Positions 1 through 11,640 are shown, counted from the first letter of the stretch. The stretch: DNA of 64,000 nt from Puccinia triticina (GCF_026914185.1 NC_070562.1:496001-560000), one strand, 5' to 3'. Made by a program: numbers and translations. Notes: generated by a model not told the origin, from the letters alone.

Positions 1-159
1 CTATCTTTTGATACACCTCCACTATCACTACATAAACCTTCCAATCATAGATTGGGGGGCTTGTTTTAGTGTCTAGTGACCCAAGAAAGGCAGAGGTAAC
101 CTCATTCATCCCTTTCCGCACTCAGCAAAAGTTTCTCAGGAACACTTTTGAGCTTTACA
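1..159 (+). mobile_element. 3' end of an LTR (truncated by window start)
   Basis: This stretch matches, with small differences, the last ~160 bases of the LTR ending at 36363: both run from a TCTTTTGATA-type start through the CCCTTTCCGCACTCAGC block to a terminal GAGCTTTACA. The rest of the LTR lies outside the window, so solo LTR versus full element cannot be told. The sequence after the terminal ACA (GCGG) differs from that after the 36363 copy. Confidence 0.75.
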
Positions 160-740
160 GCGGGTAACCCGCTGCGCTAAAGCTAAATATAATGCACATG
201 CGCTTTTCTCCAAGGGGGAATAGCGCAAGCGCATTGGAAAACGCTGCGCTTTTGCACTAAAATAGTGCAGCTGTAAGAGCCGGAGCTCTTCACTGAGCTA
301 TGGCGTTGGCACAGGGGAGACACCGTTCTCCTGAGTTTCTGATACCTATGTTGGGCTTGATTTCAAATGGGGAACTAGCTCAGAGAGACAGTCAGTCAGG
401 GGTCGGGTCTCTGCTATATACAATTGATCTCCAGGGAAGGGAAGAGGAGAAAGGAAACAAGAGAAACTTACCTAGCTCAGGGAGACAGTCAGTCAGGGGT
501 TGGGTCTCTGCTGAGCTAGGAGGGGCGGTGACGGCGGGACTATAAGGGACTGTTGTTGGTTTGGTGACATGTTTGTGAACTCCATAGCCTCCGCGGCGCG
601 GGGGGTTTACAGCAGCGCAGCTTGAAAACGCTTTTTGCTGCTATGAGTGCGCTACATGCACTATTTTGCTACAATAGCACAAGCGTGCCAAAGCTGTGAT
701 GTGCTTTGAGGCGCTACAGGCTACCAAGTGGGTATCCATA
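160..740. repeat. AGCGC-rich non-autonomous repeat
   Basis: The two ends (about 160-270 and 590-735) are rich in GCGC, AGCGC and TAGCGC words and are roughly inverted relative to one another: GGGTAACCCGCTGCGCTAAAGC-like on the left and the complement of GCTTTGAGGCGCTACAGGCTACC on the right. The middle carries a ~40-bp direct duplication (about 373-414 and 472-513, core GACAGTCAGTCAGGGG). An open frame at 300-545 lies wholly inside this repeat and is not treated as a gene. Confidence 0.4.
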
Positions 741-1236
741 TACCCCTTGGCTCCTCCCATCCAATGCATCCATCCCACAGTGGTGTGATCACTTACCATC
801 CCTCACCCTTTCCTCAGTCTGTCACCCTTAATCTTTTCTTCACTTCAGCGTGATCTGTTTCTCCTCTGATCATTTTTCTACAGCCGCCAAAGATGATGAC
901 CCTATTGGGCGCAGCAACAGGGTGCTCATCAGGTCTGTCTAGTCTTTCAGTCCAAGCAATTGAGTGCTGCATCAGCAGCCAGATGTGTCTGCGCAAGAAT
1001 TTCAGGATGGGAGGCAGCTTCAAGGAATGTCATAAACTGATTGATGGGGCGCTTAAGAACCCCAAATTTGAATCAGCCGCAAGTAAGAAGAATCCTGGAA
1101 CATCAAAATAGTTCCTTTATATATAATATGATTGGCCACTAGAATTCATCTTCCATAGGTTTTTCCCTTCAAAATTATTTTTCTCTCTAATAAAAAATCT
1201 AACATTGAAACAAAAAACACTACTTCCCCCCCTCCA
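741..1236. other. No gene recognised
   Basis: Unique-looking sequence with only short overlapping open frames (893-1111 on plus, 814-1023 on minus) that lack recognisable motifs. Ends in an AT-rich stretch near 1120-1235. Confidence 0.4.
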
Positions 1237-1460
1237 AAAAAAGCGCTACAAAATAGCGTAGCGCACCATTTATAGTGGAAGTGTAGTGCTTTTGCGCTAT
1301 TTTCTGGCTATAAATAGCGGCTACAAAAAGATAAAATCTACAAGCTTGCACCAAAAAGCGCAAGCGTAGCCCAAAAAGCTATAAATTAGCGCTGCGCATC
1401 CGGCCCTAAAAGCGCTATGCTTTGTGCTGTGCTGCGCTATCTGTAGCGCAGCGCTTTCAC
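1237..1460. repeat. Second AGCGC-rich short element
   Basis: Begins AAAGCGCTACAAAATAGCG and ends near TAGCGCAGCGCTTTCACC, which is an imperfect inverted repeat. The interior repeats TAGCG/GCGCT many times. It resembles the ends of the 160-740 repeat, suggesting a common family of short non-autonomous elements. No coding potential seen. Confidence 0.4.
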
Positions 1461-2266
1461 CATTGACAAGGTTCAAACTATGAAGATGGTGGGATTGGAG
1501 GGTCAGAGATGTCAAAAGGGATCAGGAGATAGGCTGAAAAACTGGCGGAACTCAGGAAGAATCTGGATCAGGATCAATAATTCTCAGAAAGATGATGGCA
1601 TCCTCCTTGTATCAGGATGGAATTTCATCGGGGACCTTGTCCAAGCTCAGACAGAAATTGAACTACAGTCTGGTGATGAGTGGTGTGCGCCTGACCCTTG
1701 TGTCTGCTACCAACGGTGCAACAAGTACAATATATGTAATTGTATTGGACTGTATTGTATTGGAAAAATTTAAAAATACATGTATCTGTACCATATTTTT
1801 TTCCAAAAAGTGTACACATGTATCATTCAAATTGTTTGGTGAGACCAATACAAAATACATTTATCATATTTGCGTGTACAATCTGCATGAAAATATGATA
1901 CAATGTATAGCCTACACAATACGTGTATCGTAATTGTTGCACCATTGCTGCTGCTATGACAACAAAAGTCACACATTGACACAACAAATGGAACAGCCAA
2001 CACAACAACCAGAGAACGGGACTCCCAAAGCAGAGGCAATCTGCAGACCACAGGAAAAAGAAGAAACAAGCAAAGTGATAAAACATGAGCAAAAGAGAGA
2101 CAAAAAAACAAATATAAAAAAGAGTTTGATGAAACTGAAACCAAATTGTCAGAAGCTGAGTCCAAACCATCTTGGTAGAGGTGGAGTGTAACAACTCCGG
2201 TTTGTTGTTAAGACACATGCACTGATAATTATGTGGTGATTATCAAGCTTATGTTTAGGATTATTT
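1461..2266. other. No gene recognised
   Basis: AT-rich sequence with several overlapping 60-130 aa open frames on both strands (1480-2218). None shows domain-like composition, and the longest minus frame (1823-2218) is a Phe/Leu/Cys-rich chance translation. No repeat family identified. Confidence 0.35.
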
Positions 2267-2460
2267 AGGGTGCTCAAAGTTGACTTGCATAAAATCATAA
2301 AATTATGAGGTGAAAAAAATATGTGCACCCAAACACTCAAATTAGAGCAACATTTCTAAAATGGTACATATAAAATCATCATTTGAAACACCACGGATGT
2401 TTGCTCAGCACTTGCGTGCAAGTGCCATCACCCCTCTCTTTAGGAACCCTTTAAGATCTC
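2267..2460 (+). repeat. Terminal segment of a TIR element (AGGGTGTTC family), left-facing copy
   Basis: Starts AGGGTGCTCAAAGTTGACTT, continues with several ATAAAATCATAAAAT words and reaches a GTTTGCTCAGCACTTGCGTG block. The same order of motifs occurs inverted at 12300-12511, and the outer ~50 bases match the ends of the small element at 22084-22280. It is either a partial MITE or one end of a large element. Confidence 0.5.
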
Positions 2461-4935
2461 TTTAAGGACTTGGCTCCAAGTGATGTGTAATTTTGTGCTG
2501 AATTTTTGCTGAAGTTATGCTGAATGTTTATGAAGTCATGTTGGAAAGGGTCTGATATCATATTGATACCAACTTCAACTTGATCGTATATATTACTTTA
2601 ACTCTTTAAAAACATATGTACAACCACACTGCAATGAATTGTCAACTGCTTGGCAGAAACAATGGTTTCTTCTATTGAAACTATATAATATATTTTGATT
2701 AATCATGGGTTTATACCAGGGGAGCTTTCTCAGCACTTGCATGCAATTTTAATTATTCAATGATTTCTTTTACCTTTTAAATTTCCTGGCGGAACCCTAC
2801 TAAGGAGACAGTGAATGTTGTAAATTTGGATATTATCAAGGATGGCATTTCGACAAGGCTTGCTTGATGTGGTGAAGCATAGATTTTGGTTAATTGTTTA
2901 TGTGGTTCCATTGTGTTTGTTGTGTTGCACTTGGTTTGCAATTAAAACAAAGTTGTGTTGCGTTGTTTCATTTGAGGGTGTTGGTCCCCGGTGATACAGA
3001 ACTGGTGTTTGGATATCTACCCGCTGATGGTGCTGAGCCTGGTAAAGGTGGTGTATGGGGTGCCGGTGATCATTTCCTGATTGGGAGCACAGCACAGTGG
3101 TGTGTTCCCTAATTCCATGAGAAATACATCAAGCATGTAGATCAACTTGATATATGATCTTGGAAAAGAGGATTCTGATAAAAAACTCTTCAGCAAAATT
3201 CCTGATGGATCTGTTTTCTAAAATAAATTCAAGTCTGAACACAAAGATTTGGAAGTAAATTTGAAACATTTGGATGTATTAAATATTTAACAGTGAATTT
3301 TTGGTGTGTCTTATCTAAAATTAAATTCCTCTCTAACAGTTCTTTTGGATTAAATCTTCATAACTCTCCATTTTGGTTTTCCAGTATGCATTCCCCAGGT
3401 TGGTTCTGCTTGACATGTTAAGTGGATAATCTTGGGTATCAATTTCAATCTTATCATGTTATTCTTACTCAAACTTCTGTTTCTCTCTGGGCTGATTTTA
3501 TATTGAATCATCATATCTTTGATTGTTTCACAAATGATGTGTGGAGTAGTTTTTTGAAATATTTGCTATCAATTGAATGCGCATGATTTTCCATGCCAGT
3601 TTTCCCACCGGCAGATGCTATATTGGGTCTGCTTGAAATATTGAGTCGCAAGCAATCAGCTCTGCAAGAATTTTGAGAGCCTCAACTGTAGTTTTCTTTG
3701 GCCAAAATCCAAACCTTGAGAAATTGAACATGTGAATGAGCCTTTCCAAAACAACACCAAAGATTGCACGGTTTTTCAGGAGCTTGGTAGAAAGAACAAA
3801 TGAAAGAGGTGCAAGCAAAAAGATTACCATCAGGTTGCAAACATTCAGCATGCTTTATTACTCAAGGGAATTCAAGAAGAACAAAAGATCACCTTGGTTA
3901 ACAAGGTATCCCCATGATATTTTTTGCTTGCAAGGTGAATGTCTGATTCTTCAAGGTCAGCTGTTACGTGAACAGATCATAGCAAAAATATCACAAGGCT
4001 TGGATCTAATTGGGCAAAATGTTTCAAGGATGATAATAAGGCGACTGAAAACTTGGCACCAAAATCAATCCATGCAAGGAAACAAGCTGTGATTTATTTT
4101 CAAAAAGCAACCTGCCAGAAGTGATCTAGTTCAGCATTTTTGAGATTTTCAAGGTTTGAATCAACATAGGGCATGACTTGTCTTTGCAAACCTATAAGAA
4201 GAAGAACCGTATAAGTCATGATGTTCACTTGGATTTGAGGAAATAATTTATTTAAGACTCAAAAATCTGGTTGTGATTGATTTATATGTTAGGTAGAAGA
4301 GGGAGTTTACGGGCAAGTTGATTTCAAATTCCAATTTTTCCTTTGATTGTGTCTAGCGGAATGGGGTTGTTGAATGGTTATGATGTTGCAAGATAGTATC
4401 TTTTATTATCTGGCTGGTAGTGGCTGAGCCCATGTTCAAATTGAAGCAGACCATTTGAAAATTTCAATAGTTAAGTTCCAAAGAGTAGTTATTTGAGAAT
4501 GATGTAGAAGTTGTGAATTTGTGTATTTCCAATCCCCAATTCAACCCATTTGAAATTATCTGGGATGTGAGATTCCTCTTCTAATTTATTGGCAGAAATC
4601 AGCCTTGGATATGAGGTGGAGTGGCTGTACCATTGGCTGGCTGATCTTTGAAATGACAATGTATAAAATTACACCCTTGGAAACTGGTGGCGTAGCCACC
4701 TTGGAATATAGTTGTGAATTGTATTTGTGCTCTGTAACTGGCTCCCTGAAGTAAATTTTCCAAATTTTCTTTTTTTTTGGTAGGGATTTAAGGGCAAGCC
4801 ATGCACGAGTGAATTGGGGCATGTTGAATCACCCTAAATTCCAACTTCCACTGCACATGGAGCTTTCTGAAGGAGAATTTGGATCAATTCAATTCAGAAT
4901 GAGAATTCACAATTTTCAAGATACTGAAGGCGTAA
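2461..4935. other. AT-rich sequence without a supported gene
   Basis: Contains a partial copy of the TCTCAGCACTTGCATGCAA block near 2728-2750 and open frames of 70-118 aa (2894-3112, 3618-3851 minus, 3736-4092 plus) that I do not recognise. The 3736-4092 frame is the longest and has a basic, coiled-looking composition, but its antisense partner is equally open. I assign no function. Confidence 0.3.
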
Positions 4936-5228
4936 ATTTGGAAGGGTCGGCCTAAAGGCACCCCAAACTTTTACTTCAAGTACACCAACATTTTGGGGTA
5001 CCTCATTGGGCACCCCATTATAGTTGGGGTGCACACCTAATGTACCCCAAGGAAATGGGGTGCGCACTACCTTACACCAAAAAAACTGGGGTGCACAGGC
5101 CAAAACTCCCAGACAGCTGTCTTATTGGTGTGCAAAGCCATGTACACCAAGAAAATGGTGTACAAAAGAGGTGCACCCCAAGAAATTCTCATTTTCAGAT
5201 TTGAACCCCAAAACCTATTTTGGATATT

Positions 5229-5268
5229 GGGGTGCATTGGGGTGCATTGGGGTGCATTGGGGTGCACA
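5229..5268 (+). repeat. Tandem 11-bp repeat in MULE subterminal region
   Basis: GGGGTGCATTG is repeated about three and a half times in direct tandem within the left subterminal region of the MULE. The same GGGGTGCA word is dispersed through both ends of the element. Confidence 0.8.
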
Positions 5269-5415
5269 CACCAAGAGCCAATAAAATTTGGTGTGCATCA
5301 AATTTTTCTGGTGTAAAGAGTTTCTTGAGTTAATAAATCAAGCCTTTAAAAGACCTATTTACATTCAGGAAGAAGAATAAAATTAAATAAAAAGAAAAAA
5401 ACATAAAATTTTGAG

Positions 5416-8400
5416 TCATTGAGTGAAGAGCCTCAAGTGAGTGTAGAGGCTCACACCCTTCTCAATGTGACTGATCCATTCTTTAGCAATTTTGGAAGTC
5501 ACCCGGGTTGCCAATACAGGAGGAGGGATGGGTTTGACACCATCCTTCCCCCCAACATTAGCCAAAACCCAGTGAGAATCATCGACATAGAGTAGGTAAA
5601 TTGGGACTGAATCTCCGGGGCCAACACGTAGCGGAAGGTAGGTGCTGCAGTCTTTGATTGAAAGAAAAACGACTGGTCGTCCGTAAGTGTTCGCAATGAT
5701 CTGACCGTGTGCCAACTTGGAGAGCCATTGATCGCGACCAATGTTTGCCTCCTCGTTCTGCACCGTGAGGCTTTCAATGACCGATTTCAATTGGCCTTCA
5801 CCTCCCTGTAACTTTGAGTAAACTCCTCGGTTTTCGGTGGCCTCTTTGACCATCTCTTTCTGTACTCGGAGCCACCCGTTGTCTATGTAACCAAGGGCTT
5901 GTGCAATGCAATGAAAGCCGCAGTTTCCATCGCCAGGGGGATCGAACACGCCAAGGATGAACTGTTGAAGATAGTTGGGGATTTGGGACATGTACTTTTC
6001 TATTTGTTCCTTATCCACGCCATTGCTTTCTTTGTTTTTGTTGTAATCTTTGTTTTCAATGTTATCGTCCTCTTCCTCACTGCCAGAATCACATGATTTG
6101 CCTTCGCCATTGTCTTCGCCTTCGCCTTTGCTTTTGTCTTCGGCTTTGCCTTCATCTTTGCCTTTGCTTTCGTCTTTGCCTTCGCCTTTGTCTTTGCCTT
6201 TGCTTTTGAGTTTGACACATTTTGATTTGTTTCCCTTGGGCACCTTTGATGCTTGCTTTCGAGAAAGATGTTCGCGTTTGAGCTTTGCTTCAACAAGCTC
6301 AAACGCCGAAGGGTTCCTCTTGGTTGCTGTTGAAGAGCGTTTGCGTTTTTTTGCTGACGGCGACCTTTGGTATTCTTTTTGACTTCGGGTGCTTGAACTG
6401 CGACAGGGACATGGGTTCCAGCGGCGATACTTTTCATTTGGTCAATCAAATCCGCCAGCTTGCTGGATGGTTCGTGTGAGAGGGCCACTGTGAGCAGCTT
6501 CATTTCTTCGTCCAAATCAACCTCGCGGTCTTTGGATTTCTGCAGGAAGGCCACACAACATTCAGAACCACACTGAGGACAGATGATCTTTGAGAAAACA
6601 GGGACTTACCGTTATCTCGGGATTATACTTGAGATTCCATTGGCAGTGGAAGTCATCTGGAGATAACACATCTCCACCTTCCAAAATCTCCGCAATCCTA
6701 TGGGCACATGGTATTCCGAGTCCAATCCTAACTGTATTTGAGCAAGGTTCCGTCGGATCAAGGTTCTTGAGCCGTTTGAATTGTTGGAGGCATTCCTTGA
6801 GTGCAAAAGTTGAGATATTGCCGAGAAGTGGCACAAAACACTTGGGCACATTTACCAGGGTCTTGACAGTATCCCGACCAATCAGCTCATGCACATGGTT
6901 GATTTGTGCATCGACTGCAAGAGCCAATGATTTGAATACCGAAAGCAAGTCGCCGGTGGAGTTCTTGATGAATGTTTTGACATAGGCGTGGCTGGATTCA
7001 ACCCGAGAAGTGTTGAGATTTCAAAGGTGAGCATACTGGCATGCCCATGCAACCACAAAGAGTTCCTTCACCGGGAGAATAGAACTCTCAATATATTCGA
7101 GGACAGCTGGGCAAGTTGCAAGGTGCTTCTTCAAATCTGCGAGTCGTTCGGAGTATATATCGGGAGTTTTTGCTTGGGTGAGGCTGCCCCAAACAGTCAT
7201 AAATTCCTTCCAGGGATCTGGTGGTGGTTCTTGCGGCGGAGACGAGACGTTTTGCGACTGAGGTTTGGGTTTTGGTTTATCTGGAGGGGGTGGAAAGTAT
7301 TTTTTACTGGTGATGTTCTTGTTGAGGTGCCAAGTGCACAGATTTGCTTGTGTATCAGGAAAGATTTTCGCCAATGCGCCTCGTAAGGCACTGTCGCGAT
7401 CGGTGATAAATACTTTTGGGATGCAAAGGGGTCGCCAGATATGCTTCTTCAGGCAGCTGACCGACCACAAATAGCTGTCCGCATCTTCATGAGCCATAAA
7501 ACAAAAAGCAATCGTGAACGACCGGTTCGAGGCGGCTTGACCGATGACATGAAGCAATGGGAGGTCGTATTTGTTTGTCTTGTAAGTCGAATCCATCAGG
7601 GCCACGTGATGATTGATTCGAGCAAGGTGAACGGAGCCGGGATGGGCACAAAAAATCGATAGAATCGCGCCAGTATCGGGGGAAACCTTGACGTCAACAA
7701 GCCAGTTAGATTATTTCAAGATGCATAAAAGCGCTTCGGTTGGTGACCTTCCATCCAAATCCTCGCGACGAATTTTTTGAAGAGCGTTGCTAATAGTCTT
7801 GTTAGTCGCATAAGTTTCATTGTCGGAGGTTTGGAGCTGCAGTAAAATCTGTGCAGGTTTCAAATTTGACTGAGATAGCTTTCGGATTTCTTCCACTTGC
7901 TCGGGAAGAAGCTTTTTGTGAGCGGTGTGGGAAGAGGGTCCAGAAGATGCTTGGTGGTTGTGTCCGCCGTGTCGGATCTCTAGTGTCCAAGTCTTATTCG
8001 CAATTTTCTTGCTGGTCGGAATAGAACCTTTGACTTCAAAGGGGCACGATATCTTCAAGGTCGATGTTTTTCGCCCAGAGAGATTCATTATTGAGCCGCG
8101 AAATTCGCCGGAACAATCGCATCGGATGTAAACATTTTTGTTGGCATTCGAGCGAGACTTGGCGACCGCATATCCATGTGATTTGGCCCAGTTTTGACAA
8201 AACCTAACCAAGTCGTCCATTGAGAGAAACTGGGCAGAAGGGGGGGGATCCAATGGTTCTGAAAATAAAAATAAAAATCAGTTAGTTCTGGTAGTTTCTG
8301 ATACTTCTGGGCCTAGAAGGCACTTACGGCCGGTGGAGTAATTGAATATGTTTAAATTCGTGATCACATCAATTTGCGCCTCCGGATTAGTATCATGACC

Positions 8401-8751
8401 CTGAGCTGACTGCGGCACCAGGGAGATTGCACGAGCTGGAGATTCAGTAGCTTTGTCTGAGGAATTTTCCGATGGTGCCAATGAAGGACCCAACAAAGGG
8501 GTGGTTGGTGCCACCGCCAATGGAGTCGATGGGGTTGACATAGGATCCAAGGGAGCCAACACAGGATTTACGGGAGCGATTATAGGAGCCGAGGCGGGGG
8601 GAGTAATGGCAGCCAAACGATTAGCACTAGCCTGAGGACCAAACATCGTGAGGAGGTTTTGCATCTGTTCCCATACCGCTGGGGGTACAGTAACTCCGGT
8701 TGTTGATGGGGTACCAGTGCTGGTGTTGAGCTGCTGTGGAGGGTTTGACAT
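5416..8751 (-). CDS. MULE transposase fused to OTU-type cysteine protease
   Basis: A multi-exon minus-strand gene filling the MULE. The first exon (8751 to about 8327) is a Pro/Thr/Ser/Ala-rich N terminus; a GTAAGT donor and a TTTTCAG acceptor near 8260 lead to a FAR1/WRKY-GCM1-like DNA-binding region (8253-7711: Asp-Asp-Leu-Val-Arg-Phe-Cys, later Arg-Cys-Asp-Cys and His-Gly-Gly-His-Asn). The MULE catalytic core follows (7605-7021: MDSTYKTNKYDLPLL, then FITDRDSALRGAL and a CTWHLNKN motif). A SWIM-like GIPCAHRIAEIL element lies at 6830-6650. After a Lys/Glu/Asp/Gly repeat tract (6240-6000) comes an OTU domain with GDGNCGFHC (catalytic Cys) at about 5930 and DSHWVLAN (catalytic His) near 5580. 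Frame changes between segments are assigned to introns but were not all verified, so the gene may be slightly damaged. Confidence 0.8.
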
Positions 8752-9544
8752 GGTTGCTGAGTGGGGTGAAGTCGTCGGAGAGTTGGTTGCAGAGTGGTGT
8801 TAAGCTGGGTGATGGGTGATGGGAAGTCAGACGGTTGCTTGGGCACCCCAGGAATCATGGGTGCAGGGTGTAACACCCCAGGTATATCTGGGGTGCCGAG
8901 TGGGGAACCCCTTTCCCAGATTACTGCTCTATCAAGAATTTGTGTGCGGGAAGTAGGCACCCCATCTATGATGGTGTGCCTTGTCTGTCCACACCACGGA
9001 AATTGAGGTTTTTGGGGTGCTATGTGGCTCACCCCAGCTGATATGGTGTACACCATGTTGTACCCCAACATTATTGGGGTAGACCCGCAAAGACCCCAAC
9101 CCCTCTGGTGTGCATTGGCTCCGCACCCCAAACTGGTGTACATGAAGTAAAAGTTTGGGGTGCCTTTAGGCTGACCCATTTGGAATCCTTAAGTTGTTGT
9201 GTAGTGAATTAGATGCCTAGTTTATAAAAGAACTGTCTTTCTGGAAGGATCACATTTTGTTCACATTTTTTCTGGTTTACTGCACCATTTTTGTCTCCCT
9301 GGTTCAAGAAAGATTTTTAAATAAATAAAAAAGTAACATTCTGATTTACAATCAAAATTGATCCAAATATTTGATTCTAAACTACTGTTGATTGGTCTGG
9401 AATTTGGGAATTTCTGTCTTCCCAAGTTGTGTTACTATTTTTTTCCTCTTCATACTTCTTTCTATTTTAAAAATGGAGTGATTGAATTCATTTTTGAATC
9501 AAATTTTTGGCTTCTTTTGGTTTTGAATCTTCTGAGTTGAATTG

Positions 9545-10395
9545 GTCTCAATGACTAGTCTGTACCGGTCATTGAGGGGGGAGCACTTGGTCATTGAGTG
9601 GGGTACACATGTACTCCACTTGATAGCCATTGAGTGGCATTAAACCCCAGTATGCCGCTTGATGGCTGGTCATTGAGTGGCCTGCGCAGGACTCAATGGC
9701 TGGTCATCATTTGTGGAGTACACACCCCAGTTGATGGCCTGTCATTTGGTGGGATACATACTCCGCTTGATTGCCATTCATCAAGCAGAGTGTGTACTCC
9801 ACCCAGTGGTCGGCCATTGATTGGAGTGTTCTGAGGGGGCATGATGTGTAGTGCCCCCCGGTGATCCTTGTTGTCACACAAACGTATGGGTGTACGTTGG
9901 TGTGACACACAGGAGTCACACCTCCCCTTAATGACCGGTCTTTACCGGTCATCAAGAGGTGGAAGTCCCCTTGATGACCAGTCAGTGCCGGTCATTGAGG
10001 GGAGGTGTTACTCCTCTCAATGACCGGTCTGTACCGGTCATCGAGAGGTGGAAGTCCCCTCAATGACCGGCACAGACTGGTCATTGAGGGGAGGTTTTAC
10101 TCCTCTCGATGACCTGGACAGATCAGTCATCAAGGGGAGAGAGGAGTAACACCTCCTCCTGATGACCGGTCTGTACCGGTCAGGGGAGGTGTTATTCCTC
10201 TCGATGACCGGTACAGACCGGTCATTGAGGAGAGATGTACTCCACTCGATGACCCGTACAGACCGGTCATCGGGGGGAATTACTCCTCTCGATGAAAGGT
10301 ACAGACCGGTCATTGAGGGGACTTCCACCTCTCGATGACCGGAACAGACCGGTCATTGAGGGGACTTCCACCTCTTGATGACTGGTACAGACCGG
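9545..10395. repeat. Palindromic minisatellite array 1 (left part)
   Basis: Tandem units of ~35-40 bp, each built from a palindrome ATGACCGGT-N4-ACCGGTCAT joined by a second palindromic spacer of the type CGAGGGGA...TCCCCTCG. Units are most regular from 9930 to 10395 and more degenerate from 9545 to 9860, where TCATT-GAGTGG/ACTCCA words dominate. There is no coding sequence; open frames here simply read through the repeat. Confidence 0.85.
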
Positions 10396-11366
10396 TGTGG
10401 AACTACTCAAAGGGGAGAATAGAGCTTGGAAGGGAAATGGATAGCAACAATAGTACTAATGTAAGCTATGCAAGGGTGCTGATGAGGCTGCCTTCCTGAC
10501 TAATGCTGAGGGGATGAGAGTAACACTAAGAAAAAGAAGAAAAGGTGTGGCTGATTTCTGCTTGATCTTAGGAGCTAGTACTATGAGCTTAACTACTGAC
10601 TACTGAAGGTAAGAGAGTTGGAGCAATGGTTGAAAAGGGGGGGGAAAGCAATGGGCAATGGTTCAATGGCAATGGGTTTGATGAGAATGGGCACTTATAA
10701 TTTCTGTATCTAAAATTATCTATAAATTCTGCATGAGGTACAAGTGAGGGGGGGGAAGAAGACAGTTCTTATAGTAAGGAGGGATGAGCACAGACAGTGG
10801 AGGCATTCTGGCTATGGGAATAAAGGAATGTACAAATGGGGAAGAGTGATGTGAAATAGTAACAGTATGTAATGATGAGCAATGCTGAAAGGGGAATGCT
10901 GGTTATGGGAATAAAAGAATGTACTAATGGGGAAGAGTGATGAGAACATAGTAACTACTTGTAATGATGAGCACTACTGAAAGAGGTAAGCACAGATCTA
11001 ATGATGTAATGTGTACAATAGGTATAGTACATAATGAGAAATGTATGTAAAGGGTTTAGGATGTGAAAATAATTATGTAAAAGTAATTTACTGTAATGAT
11101 TCAAGTAAGTTACTAATGAATTGAGTATTGTAACTAATGAAGACTGTAGGTTGTCTGTAAGTCTTATATCCTCTATAACTACTGAACCATTGAAGATAAG
11201 GGTATACTATGTATGAGTGACTATATGTGAAATTTAATGTAGAATCTGAATATGCAATAATAATGAGGTATTTGTGAAGGGTTATGGGGAAATGTTCAAT
11301 GTAATGATGAATATATGTAAAAGAAAGCAATAAAATACTACTTATGGTTTGGAATGGAGCACCACA
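10396..11366 (-). mobile_element. Solo LTR inserted in minisatellite array 1
   Basis: A 971-bp non-repeat segment interrupts the array exactly. It begins TGTGGAACTACTC and ends AATGGAGCACCACA, with the direct duplication CCGG at 10392-10395 and 11367-11370. Read on the minus strand it starts TGTGGTGCTCCATT, the same as the LTR of the gypsy-like element at 54453-63924. No protein-coding sequence is present. It is therefore called a solo LTR of a related family. Confidence 0.75.
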
Positions 11367-11640
11367 CCGGTCATTGAGAGGAGTAACACCTCCCCTTGAT
11401 GACTGGCACTGACTGGTCATCAAGGGGACTTCCACCTCTTGATGACTGGTACAGACCGGTCATCAAGAGGTGTGAGTCCCCTTGATGACCGGTACAGACC
11501 GATCATCAAGAGGTGGTGAGTCCCTTCAATGAGCGGTCTGCACCGGTCATTTGGGGGAATCACACCTCTCAATGACCGGTGTGTAAGGTCATTGAGAGGA
11601 GTATTTCCCCCGATGACTGGCACGGACCAGTCATCAAGAG
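11367..11640. repeat. Palindromic minisatellite array 1 (right part)
   Basis: Continuation of the array interrupted by the solo LTR: alternate GACCGGT...ACCGGTC palindromes and CAAGGGGA/GAGGTG spacers. Before the LTR inserted, 10395 and 11371 would have been contiguous within one CCGG. Confidence 0.85.

Larger units (their letters stand above)
4944..9177 (-). mobile_element. MULE (Mutator-like) DNA transposon with OTU protease
   Basis: Bounded by terminal inverted repeats. The left end is GGGTCGGCCTAAAGGCACCC at 4944 and the right end is its near-perfect complement ending at 9177; similarity continues ~45 bp. An exact 8-bp duplication, ATTTGGAA, flanks it at 4936-4943 and 9178-9185. Subterminal regions (4980-5320 and 8860-9140) are full of GGGGTGCA/TGCACCCC repeats, as expected of transposase binding zones. 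The internal gene (5416-8751, minus) encodes a MULE transposase. Clean ends and target duplication indicate a complete element. Confidence 0.9.

Noticed and set aside
300..545. 81-codon open frame at the window start
   Set aside because: Lies wholly within a repeat with an internal 40-bp duplication; no motif, no splice or start context.
1823..2218. 131-codon minus-strand frame rich in Phe/Leu/Cys resembling a membrane protein
   Set aside because: Reads AT-rich noncoding DNA and overlaps several other open frames; hydrophobicity follows composition.
5024..5316. Open frames on both strands with Gly-Cys-Ile-Gly-Val-His repeats
   Set aside because: These translate the GGGGTGCA repeats of the MULE subterminal region.
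6050..6382. Ser/Pro/Leu-rich plus-strand frame
   Set aside because: Antisense of the Lys/Glu repeat tract in the MULE gene.
9545..10395. CRISPR-like array
   Set aside because: The repeats are palindromic and contiguous without unique spacers, and the context is eukaryotic.
9693..11623. Several minus-strand frames with SSRGV/NDRSVPVI repeats
   Set aside because: They are translations of the palindromic satellite, open because the unit lacks stops in some frames.
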